A DNA stretch of 64,000 nt, from NCBI GenBank assembly GCA_027575805.1, contig JANBPU010000011.1:62001-126000 (forward strand). Direction: 5' to 3'. Shown here one piece after another: positions 11,367 through 20,161 of the stretch (position 1 is its first letter; every line of letters starts with the position of its first letter). The notes under the pieces are model-generated. The model ran no database searches, was not told the origin of the DNA, and saw only the letters and a program-made list of their open reading frames with translations. This DNA comes from Mycoemilia scoparia (Eukaryota; Kickxellomycota; Kickxellomycetes; Kickxellales; Kickxellaceae). The position numbers and the translations under genes were made by a program.

Positions 11367-13346
11367 ATGCCGACCGCAATTGAAGAGGCCCTAAAAAAGC
11401 TTGAGGGAACACACCTCGCTGCTGCTGCCGCTGCTGCCAACCGCACCGCTTCAGGCTCCCCAACAAACAGCCAGGGCTCTGCATCGCAGCACGAAATGAG
11501 TAGCAACACTGGGTTTGGAAATGGCCAACACCATCAACATTCTCAATACCAGCAAGCCCCCAAACAGCAGAATATCAACAACGCATACAGTACTCCCGAG
11601 ATGACACCCGGAAGATCTCGCTCTTACACAAACACCGGACATAATAACCGGTCTAGCGCACTTTTTACTGTCCAAGGCGTAAGCCCAAATGCCACCACTT
11701 CAAGACCGCTAAACAGTGCAGAGATTAGCTTGATGAATAACATGCCCGAAGATGCAATTCCTAACTCTATTGTTGTCAAGAATATCAACTTTGAAATAAA
11801 GAGAGAGGAGTTGCTCCAGACTATGGTTGATCGCGGCCTTCCTCTCCCCTATGCCTTCAACTACCATTATGAGGGCGGCTTATTCCGAGGCCTTGCCTTT
11901 GCCAACTTCTACTCCCCGGAAGAGGCAGCACAGACCTTCGTTGGCCTCAATGGTATCACACTGCTTGGACGCACAATCAAGGTTGAATACAAAAAAGCGC
12001 TCCCAGGAATGACACCAGCTGAGTGTATGGCTCGTCAAAAGCCACATATGCACCAGCAGGGCATCACACCCGACATCCAATCTCTCTCCATCGGATCTCG
12101 AGATGGTGTGGCTGGAACAGTCCGTACCCGCAAGCACACCATAAGCCATGTTGGTGGACGGACCCGTGGCCGGCCCCAATCGATGATGGTCGGTGGGAGC
12201 CCAATGCCAGTTCCGGACACAAAGAACAACACAGGCATTGATCTTGATGACAAGGACACGCGTCTTTTGTACGATTTGATAAGCCAGTTCCGACACGATA
12301 AGTCAATGGTTGAGCTTGAGTTCCCAAGTGCTTTGAGTGACCGCCAGCGCCACTGCGTAATGATGATTGCTGAGCGCTTTGGGCTCAACCATGAGACAAA
12401 GGGCGATTTCAGCACCAGGTTTATCAGAGTATACAAGAGTCTTGGCACTCTTCTTGAGGCAACAGAGATAAAGCGCAGACCTGTGCACACAAACTCGGGA
12501 ATGTCTTCAAACAGCACACTCTCGCGCTCTTCTACAGGGCCGGCAAACAGCAGTGCTGCAGGGCGCCAGAGGCCGGTGTCTGCTATATTCGATATCATGC
12601 AGCCGCCTTCAAGCAGCACAGGAAATAAAATCAGTCTATTCAGCCCCACTGGGGTCACCAGCAGACCAGAAATGCCCCAGCCTTCTGGGTATCCATTTGG
12701 AGGAAGCGAGTCCTTTGGATCAAGCACTATCACACTTTCTTCAAATACTGGTCTTGGACTGGGGATCCCCCCTCGTGGCCGCAGCCTTACCACTGTGCAT
12801 ACAGGGAACTTTACCAGCTCACCACAGACCACATCCATCGCCAGCATTGCTCAAAATGCCTTGGCATCACCCACTGGGTTTAGATCTCCTCCACCCACAG
12901 CAAACTCAAGGATGAGCGGCACCTTCAACGCCCTCAATAACCGCTTGTTTGGTGATGCTGTAGTTGTTCCTGTAAGGCAGCCTAATGGGCCAGACATCAA
13001 CAACAATTTTGCTGCCCGAGCTCAGAAGCAACAGCGTCAGGAGCACCTAAAGACTCTCCAGCTCAACCGCCAAAGACGACTATCTGATGCAGCTAGCCCC
13101 AGCCCCAATACAGCTCAGTTCCCGCTTTCTCCAATCCCTGGCATAAAGATTGCAAATAAGGAAAGTAAGGCCATCCCAATTGTTGACCCCAAGTCAAGCG
13201 AGCCACAGCTGAAGTCCGAAAGTACCTCAACAAAAGACAACAGTGAACACGATAGTGAGGCTTCCGGCCTCAAAACTCCAGACTCCATCTCTGGAAAGGT
13301 CGCCGAAGGTCAATCTGTAGCCCAGACCGTTGTCGCCGAAGACTAA
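11367..13346 (+). CDS. RNA-binding protein with RRM and R3H domains, Pin4/Cip2-like
   Basis: A 659-residue intronless gene. An RRM spans about residues 133-210 (IVVKNINFEIKREEL, then FRGLAFANFYSPEEAAQTF as RNP1, ending GRTIKVEYKKALP). An R3H domain lies at about 290-358 (DTRLLYDLISQFRHDKSMVE, then RHCVMMIAERFGLNH). The RRM-plus-R3H order is typical of the fungal Pin4/Mdt1 and Cip1/Cip2 proteins, which act in mRNA control and stress or checkpoint responses. The rest is low-complexity Ser, Gln, Asn and Pro sequence, with an N-terminal run of Ala (LAAAAAAANR) and a C-terminal acidic/Ser tail. Several S/T-P sites are present, consistent with regulation by proline-directed kinases, but this is inference. 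The ATG at 11367 is preceded by pyrimidine-rich leader. A long antisense frame across it is a shadow. Confidence 0.88.
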   Translation: MPTAIEEALKKLEGTHLAAAAAAANRTASGSPTNSQGSASQHEMSSNTGFGNGQHHQHSQYQQAPKQQNINNAYSTPEMTPGRSRSYTNTGHNNRSSALFTVQGVSPNATTSRPLNSAEISLMNNMPEDAIPNSIVVKNINFEIKREELLQTMVDRGLPLPYAFNYHYEGGLFRGLAFANFYSPEEAAQTFVGLNGITLLGRTIKVEYKKALPGMTPAECMARQKPHMHQQGITPDIQSLSIGSRDGVAGTVRTRKHTISHVGGRTRGRPQSMMVGGSPMPVPDTKNNTGIDLDDKDTRLLYDLISQFRHDKSMVELEFPSALSDRQRHCVMMIAERFGLNHETKGDFSTRFIRVYKSLGTLLEATEIKRRPVHTNSGMSSNSTLSRSSTGPANSSAAGRQRPVSAIFDIMQPPSSSTGNKISLFSPTGVTSRPEMPQPSGYPFGGSESFGSSTITLSSNTGLGLGIPPRGRSLTTVHTGNFTSSPQTTSIASIAQNALASPTGFRSPPPTANSRMSGTFNALNNRLFGDAVVVPVRQPNGPDINNNFAARAQKQQRQEHLKTLQLNRQRRLSDAASPSPNTAQFPLSPIPGIKIANKESKAIPIVDPKSSEPQLKSESTSTKDNSEHDSEASGLKTPDSISGKVAEGQSVAQTVVAED

Positions 13347-13810
13347 GCTTTTTGAAGGGCACAGCACCTCCATATACCATTACCGTCACAATCACTATCA
13401 TCATCTACTCTTATTCAAGCCAGTATTTGAATTGCAGTGCAATATATATTTTATACAGTATTTTTCCCCAAAATAGCCCCTATCCTTTTTTATTTGTTAT
13501 TCCTCATTATTTTCTTCAGCAAGCATGGATGTAAGCAGCGGGTGCGTTATTGTTGGGTTTCGCCTTGCAACCTTCCATCCTGGGCATCTTGCAAAGTTCT
13601 ATGATTAGTAGTAGAATGGCTTTTGGCAATATTTAAACACTCACGCCCACTGTTTTTATTATGACTATTCCCCCCTGACAAAATAACAAGCTTAAAGTAT
13701 ATTTATTTGTATTGAAAAGTTCTTTAAAAATTTGCCTGTCATATATGTATGTAATGCTTTTAATTTACATGACGGCCAGCAACTTTGTGTGAAGTAAGTT
13801 CTACCTTATA
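13347..13810. other. convergent 3' intergenic region
   Basis: AT-rich sequence between the 3' ends of the PIN4-like gene (+) and RPC82 (-). It should hold both polyadenylation regions; nothing else seen. Confidence 0.6.
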
Positions 13811-15926
13811 TTATGAGTATTTGGATACCAGTGAATCACGCAGGGTTAAAACTACAAGCTCGATACGAATGAGCGAGGCTTCCAAAATCTGTGTGATCTT
13901 GTTATACTCCTCGATTGCCTTTACCTCGGATGGTCCAAGAAGAGATGGATCCAGCTTGACATCTTCGCGTTCCATTTTGGCCAACAATCTTGATCTGGAA
14001 CTCTTTTCATAGCCAAGTCTTATGTACAAGTTGGCCATCTGTTTGTAGGCAATGCTCAGCATACTGTCAAGCTGCTTCTCATAGTTGATGTACCAAAAGT
14101 ACAGTGTACGGGCAGGAAAACGGTCCGAGGATTTTGCTACCTCATGCAAGTCGACAAGGCCCAAGTTGAATAGCTTTAAAAGATGCGATCTACAGACTCC
14201 TACAGGGAGCATGGCGAACTGGGCCACCTGCTTTTCCTCCAGCTTGTTCTTTGCTCTCAAGACCCGTGTGATGCGAGTAGCCACCGACCCAAAGTGCTCC
14301 TGGATAAATGTGTCTACATATTTATTACGGAGAGTTTCAAAAGCTTTTTGGAAATCAACTTGGTATTCTCCTGATCCCCTTTCGTCCCTTTTGGCCAGGA
14401 TTCCAGATGGATCGCCGCCCAAAAGTTCGATATAGGCATGCACATATTCAATATGCCGTGTTTCTCGATTCCCAGTTTCTTCGAAATCCATGACCATTGT
14501 ATCTTTAAGAGGAATGTCAGCTGGAACGGAGTGGACAATCTGATTGGCCGTGATTCTATTAGAACTTGTTTCTCGACAGGACTTGACCTTTTCTTCCGTA
14601 AGCCGTAGAATGTGCTTCATGACTGCTGAGGCGCCAGTATTGATCTTTCTGGCAAAGTATTGGATTATTTGCTGGTTCCGAAGAAGAACGTCCAGCTTAT
14701 CAAAATTGAGCCTAAAGAATGCATCATCCTAACACAAATATCGAACCGTGGTGAGTGATTAATTATAAAGAAATATACCAGAGATCCATGTTTCCGAATC
14801 AACATACCTCAACTACATCTGAAGAATCACCTGCGATGTGCATCTTCGATGGGTTATATAAGTCGTCTTGAAAGAGATCACTGGATCCTACATCACCGGT
14901 TGCTTTTCGTTTCTACAAAATTTGCAGAATCCATAACCAATATTCAAGTAAAAATAAATTGATATGGGATATTAAAGTGCCAATGTGTAAATATCCAACA
15001 ACTCTACTTGCCATTCCGACAATTGCACTATCATCGTACTCATAATCAAGCTTTTCTCTAGCCTGTCTGCGGATCTCCTTCAGCTTGTTTGCAGTGATGA
15101 TAAGCGACTCCTTAGACTTCATGTCTTTCTCTTCGCTAATAAGCCTGTCGCTCTTGGTCAAAAGGTCCTTTGGCTGAACTGCAATAAGAATTCTTTCGCG
15201 AACCATTGTTAAGATACTTTTTTGAAGCTGTGCTAACTCTATATAATATCGTAAACATTGTTTGTTAAATTGACAGATCTATTATTCCAATGTGTTGAAT
15301 ATCCTTTGCCTACTCTTTTTCTGTGCTGCGGTAATGCCCATTGATCGTTTTATTTGTTTAGCAGTCATAACACCATTCTGTAATACCAAATTGGCCACTT
15401 TAAATCCCTATTTTAAATCAATAACCAAAATCAATTATATATATATGGATAAAGCTGTTTGTATGACAAGATATTTGCACGATATACTGGTAAGAACACT
15501 TACATCTGGATCGAGCCTGTCATGTAAAACCTTAAGATATATCCCAATTCTTGCCCTTCGAAGAATCTCGTGAAGGTTGGGCGAATAGTATGCGACTGTA
15601 TTTCCTCCTTCTATGGATTCTGCGTGGGTGATCATGCCATGCTGGATCAAAGTGACTAGGACATCAAACACCTTTTTGGGAGTAAGACCAGATTCTCTAA
15701 CTATAGACCTAAGTGGTATACGTCCTAGCTTTACCATGAGGCTACATACGGTCTATTTAAGTTCAGGAAAATTGGGGTGGGGGAGTCATTAGTCTCCTGT
15801 TTATAATTTTACCCTTGTTCCATAGCATGTCTTTATATAAAGTGTCTCAAGTATTCATACCTCGACAACTTCACCAAATTGGTTAGAAATTATGTGTCGG
15901 CATAGCTGGTACCTTGCCTCAGCCAT
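13811..15926 (-). CDS. RPC82: DNA-directed RNA polymerase III subunit Rpc82 (RPC3/POLR3C)
   Basis: Subunit of the Rpc82-Rpc34-Rpc31 subcomplex that helps Pol III open promoters of tRNA and 5S genes. Six exons on the minus strand: 15926-15861, 15752-15504, 15407-15314, 15232-15012, 14912-14808, 14728-13811, joining in phase to 550 residues (human subunit about 534). The N-terminal winged helix is visible as MAEARYQLCRHIISNQFGEVVE then VKLGRIPLRSIVRESGLTPKKVF. Winged-helix features follow in the C-terminal half (FETLRNKYVDTFIQEHFGS, KQVAQFAMLPVGVCRSHL, GLVDLHEVAKSSDRFPARTLYFWY), ending in a coiled-coil region. The intron after exon 4 starts GC (ATG|GCAAGT); the nearby GT option breaks the frame. 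Exon 3 (94 nt) carries VANLVLQNGVMTAKQ. Family identification is firm; the middle exon ends are less certain than the last exon. Confidence 0.9.
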
Positions 15927-16915
15927 GGTGTCAAATTTTAAAGGCAAGTTGTGGTTAAAAATGTGTAAAAAGCTGAACCACAGGTTCTTATTAAATTTTA
16001 AAACTATACTAATAAGAATTATTGTGTGTTTGTGTCTGTGTGTGCCTTTTGTGCTTTTGATCCAGGATTAAATCTCTTAATAATTTTTGGAAACAACTGT
16101 GTGCGTGTTTGTTGCTATTTTGGTGGGATTTAGAGATGATGGTGATGACGATGAAGTTGGGCGAATTCGCATCCTGAGCTCGTGTGTGTACACTCACAGA
16201 GTATCACACAGAGCCTTTGGAGCACTTCTTGGTGTCTATTGGAAGGCTCCCCCTTCCATTTCTTTTTGCTATTAGCTAAAATAATTGTAACAGTGTAAGT
16301 AAAGGGGATAGCATCCTTTTGTACATGTAGTTGTTGTGCACTGTTGCTGTATGGATGGGTGGATTGACTGATGGATGCGATCGAAAAGGCATATAGCCAG
16401 TACTGAGTGAGATAATTCGACAATGTATAATGCGATGATCAGAATGCCAACAATGTTTGGTAATGGCATTCCCAAAACACCTATAAAACGAACCAAAGGC
16501 CCTTGCAATAAGCACAATAAGGGGGTCCAAAAGGAATACGGAAACAGTGGTGCGAGTGGGATAATAAATATACCAAATAATAGAAATTATCCCATCATAC
16601 TATATAAAGAAATCTAGTTGGCTGTATGATGAACTGGCAGATACAGAGGAGCACCAATGCTTGAAAATGAAGCTATGTTGCGGTTGATCTCTCTTTGCAT
16701 TTTACAAGGAAAATGGGAGGAGGTTCTAATTACCATCATTCCAACAGATCTCCCACAGAAGCGAAGTATATCAGTTTTAACAATTTTGATCGCACCATAC
16801 GCAAACATACAACAGCGACACAAGAATTACTACATACACCCACAGAATATTTATCACAGCTTGCTTGGATCGTGCTAATTCTTGAAATATCATGCATTGA
16901 TAATAGAGTCTTGCC
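15927..16915. other. intergenic between divergent RPC82 and NAC-alpha, with a possible exon
   Basis: Mostly unassigned. On the minus strand, about 16501-16380 reads GPLVRFIGVLGMPLP, then a hydrophobic run ending HSVLAICLFDR, after a good acceptor (pyrimidine tract, then TTGCAAG). This might be an exon of a small membrane protein, but I could not find a start exon or a partner, so it is not called as a gene. Confidence 0.35.
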
Positions 16916-17774
16916 ATGACCGATTCTGTGGAAAAGCAACAAACTGCCACCGTTGAGGACGTTCCTGAGGAGGTCCTAGCCGCCGCCAACACCGAATCTA
17001 CAAATGTTGACGAGATTGCCGCTGCTGCCGAGGCTGCTGCCAGACAGGCCGCGGCTGGTGGTCCCATCCAGGACAGACGTGTCAGAAAGGCCATGGACAA
17101 GCTCAAGCTCAAGCAGGCCGACAACATCTCGATGATCACCATGCGCAGAACCAACGGAGTAAGTAAATAAACACGCTAACTTTGATTCCTCTTTTATAAA
17201 TGTGGAATTGCAAAAGCAGTGATCTGTAAATAAAGTTGGAATCCAGTGAATTCTTTAGGCAAAGGGCATCCCCAATACGGCCCTACTTTGTACAGGTCGC
17301 AACAATCCATTTTACCAACCATGTATTTGAAAAGTTGCCAAATTACTAATACTTGATTTACGGCTGTTGACTTTTAATGTGTTTGATGAATGCACTATAT
17401 AGACTTTGTTCTCCATCCAGAACCCCGAAGTTTTCCACAACCCAAAGAGCAGCTCCTGGATCGTTTTCGGTCAGGCTCGCATGAGAAACTCCAACCCCCA
17501 GCTTTCTCAGCTTCTCCAGCAGCTTCAGGAAAATCCTGGTGCTCTTGGAGCTGGCCCTGGATCCGATGAGGTACCAATCGCTGTTGAATCCGGAAAGGGT
17601 AAGGAGACCGAAAAGAATGACGACGAAGACGAGGAGGTCGACGAGACTGGCATCAGCGCTGAAAACATTGCTTTGGTTATGGAGCAGGCCAACTGCTCTC
17701 GCGCCAAGGCTGTTAAGGGTATCAAGGAAGCTGACAACGACGTTGTTACTGCTATCATGAACCTTACTGCTTAA
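16916..17774 (+). CDS. EGD2: nascent polypeptide-associated complex subunit alpha
   Basis: NAC-alpha pairs with NAC-beta at the ribosomal exit tunnel and shields nascent chains from mis-sorting. Two exons (16916-17158 and 17403-17774) give 204 residues, normal for the family. The NAC domain starts around residue 50 (QDRRVRKAMDKLKLKQ, then SMITMRRTNG) and continues after the intron with FSIQNPEVFHNPKSSSWIVF. A C-terminal UBA domain is clear (GISAENIALVMEQANCSRA, then AVKGIKEADNDVVTAIMNL), which separates alpha from beta. An acidic linker (EKNDDEDEEVDE) precedes the UBA. Codons look C-ending and biased in exon 1, consistent with high expression. The N terminus is Ala/Glu-rich as usual. Confidence 0.95.
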
Positions 17775-18352
17775 TTGGTCATTCCATAGTTGTAAAGGGC
17801 TTTGCTGCAATGACACTTTGGAGCCTTTTGCCAACCACGTGGCAGCTTTTTCAAAAACTCCATTTTGTTGGTACTACTATGTTAACAATATCAGTCGTAT
17901 TCGTATCCACATGAAATGCCGCATTCCTCTTAAACATGTTAGGTAATAATGTTGTGTCAACAAAAGTCTGAATCCAAAAGTTTGGAATTCTATTAGCATC
18001 CAGTGGGTAAACTAGTCTTCGTTCATGATTGCATTGCATGGTCTGTTTAAAATAGCCACAGATGTATCCAAATGTTAACTTTGAAGAGAAACATAACCAT
18101 AAATAGAATCATTCAAATTTGTTGCAATATTTCTTTTTTACTGCAATGCCATTAATTAATAAAGCTCCATGTGGTGTTTGCTACAGTAATAAAAGAAATT
18201 CTCTGCTCACAACCAACTAAAACATACGCAAATATACCGGGTTTTTTTTAATCATATCTTTTTTAAAATACAATACAAAAATAAGCAACAAACCACTAAC
18301 AAAAAACTGTAGTATTAGATTAATAATAATAAGACTAGACTATACTGGTACT
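17775..18352. other. convergent 3' intergenic region
   Basis: AT-rich sequence between the ends of NAC-alpha (+) and the phosphate permease (-). No coding content recognised. Confidence 0.55.
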
Positions 18353-20161
18353 TTAAATTGCCTCTTCAGACTCATTAGAAATCTCCTCAAGAGACTTTCC
18401 TTTAGTCTCTGGGATCCAGAAAGTGACGAGAAGACCGACAAGCATAAAGAGAGCAAAGATCTTGAGAAGGTGTGGGATAAAAGCGTCGGGTCCACCACGG
18501 TCCTTGAGCTGGAAAAAGCCTACCTGTGCAACTATAGCGCCCAGCTTACCAGCAGCCGCGGAGATGCCATGGGCGGTTGATCTGAAGCGAGTAGGGAACA
18601 CTTCGCCAGGAATGATAAATGTAGTGACGTTGGGGCCAAAGTTCTGGAAGAGCTGAGCTACTGAGAACAAGACGATGAAGCCAGCCACCGAGCGATCTAA
18701 GATCTGGTGGTATGCAAAGCCCAACACAACATAGAGAGCGGTTAACATTACGAAGCCAATGATCTGAATCTTTTTGCGGCCCAATTTCTCGATCAAAAAG
18801 ATAGAAAGCACGTATCCAGGAAGACTTCCGAGCAAGTTGATGATCAAGCTGCCCAAGGCATTGCGAGTAAGAACGTGGTAGGCTGGGTCATTTTGAAGAT
18901 CACCAGAAAAGCCGATAGCGTTGATGACAATGGAACTGTTCAAGTTGATACCATAGAAGGCAACATCTAGTGCAAACCAAGAGATCGATGTGCCAAGAAG
19001 AACCTTGAGGTGGCGCCATTGTTTGAAGTACTGCACGAACGAGTTTCTTTGGGCAACCCTCTCTCCCTGGGGCTCAGTGCTATTTTCTTCACTGTCGCCA
19101 ACTCCATCTTCGTCTCTGTGGGACTTGACTTCGGCTATACCATGAGGAGTAATGCTGTCTGAATGTCTTCTGGATGCAGCCAAAACCTGGGTCTCAGCTC
19201 CGGCCTTTTCTTGACTGGGCTCTGGCGATCCGGTCCCGCCATTGTTGTTCTGCTTAAGAAGGTATTCCTGCTCCTCAGTATTGATGGCTTTGGTCTTGGC
19301 CTTTTCCATCTCGTAGCGCTTGGACTCGGGCATGGTGAGGCGAAGGTAGAGTGTGCAAACACCGGGAACTGCGGCTAAGCCAAGAGCAAGTCTCCACACA
19401 TAATCAAGATTTTCGATATCATTCTCAATTCCCCCCTTGAAGATGGCAAATAGGATGAGAGACACAATGGGGGCAGTAATATTACCAATACACTGGTTAG
19501 AGAAGACAATGGCCATTAGCTGGCCACGACGGTTAACGCTGGCATATTCGGATGTAATAGTTGCCGAGAGTGGATAATCGCCCCCAACACCGCAACCGAG
19601 TAGCAAACGCCAGATGAACAAGACAATAAACACATTGAAGCCTTTTACCATATCGTTAGAGAAAGCACTGGCGATTGTGCAGAAGATGACCAGAATGAGC
19701 CCCATACTGAAAACGCCGGTTCTACCCAATCTATCACCCAGATAGCCAAACCCAAGCTGGCCTATCAAGGCGCCAATCTGAGTAGCAGCTTTTATAAGGG
19801 TGTCCCACTTGACTGGCACGCGATTTTTTTCGCTGCCAACGGCGTCGTGGTAATACACGTAGCCGAGCATAAGACTAACAATGTTGATGATAAACATATC
19901 GTAGGCATCGGTGGCGATACCAACACCAGCGGTCAAGATGACACGAACGAGCTTCCAGTTGAACTTGCCGTCACGATCCATGTCCTCAAGTTGCTGACGA
20001 CGCTTGATCAGATCCATATCCAACTCCCCGGCAAGGGCAAAGTCCCCAGAATTTCGATCATCGTCACGGTGTCTGTGTGCCGAGACTCTGTGGTTGTGGT
20101 TTATAGAGCTACTGCTGCTAATATTAGACAGGCTATTCTGTCCCTTTTCAAGATCTGCCAT
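18353..20161 (-). CDS. PHO84: high-affinity inorganic phosphate:H+ symporter, Pho84-like
   Basis: A 602-residue intronless MFS transporter that imports phosphate with protons at the plasma membrane. Family features in order: a hydrophilic N terminus, GVGIATDAYDMFIINIVSLM (first membrane helix), GYLGDRLGRTGVFSMGLIL (MFS loop motif), RLLLGCGVGGDYPLSATITS (the GGDYPLS signature of phosphate permeases), a long polar loop at about residues 280-375, then WFALDVAFYGINLNSSIV at the start of the second half, GEVFPTRFRSTAHGISAAAGK, and a C-terminal WIPETKGKSLEEIS. All belong to the Pho84 branch. The central loop is Ser/Glu-rich and longer than I expect for yeast Pho84. The start is the ATG at 20161, with no good upstream alternative. 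Pho84 genes are usually induced by phosphate starvation; I could not identify a Pho4-type site with confidence. Confidence 0.92.
   Translation of the reverse strand: MADLEKGQNSLSNISSSSSINHNHRVSAHRHRDDDRNSGDFALAGELDMDLIKRRQQLEDMDRDGKFNWKLVRVILTAGVGIATDAYDMFIINIVSLMLGYVYYHDAVGSEKNRVPVKWDTLIKAATQIGALIGQLGFGYLGDRLGRTGVFSMGLILVIFCTIASAFSNDMVKGFNVFIVLFIWRLLLGCGVGGDYPLSATITSEYASVNRRGQLMAIVFSNQCIGNITAPIVSLILFAIFKGGIENDIENLDYVWRLALGLAAVPGVCTLYLRLTMPESKRYEMEKAKTKAINTEEQEYLLKQNNNGGTGSPEPSQEKAGAETQVLAASRRHSDSITPHGIAEVKSHRDEDGVGDSEENSTEPQGERVAQRNSFVQYFKQWRHLKVLLGTSISWFALDVAFYGINLNSSIVINAIGFSGDLQNDPAYHVLTRNALGSLIINLLGSLPGYVLSIFLIEKLGRKKIQIIGFVMLTALYVVLGFAYHQILDRSVAGFIVLFSVAQLFQNFGPNVTTFIIPGEVFPTRFRSTAHGISAAAGKLGAIVAQVGFFQLKDRGGPDAFIPHLLKIFALFMLVGLLVTFWIPETKGKSLEEISNESEEAI

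Noticed and set aside
12035..12847. 270-residue minus-strand frame over the PIN4-like gene
   Set aside because: It is antisense to a clear RRM/R3H coding region and has no motif; a shadow of biased codon use.
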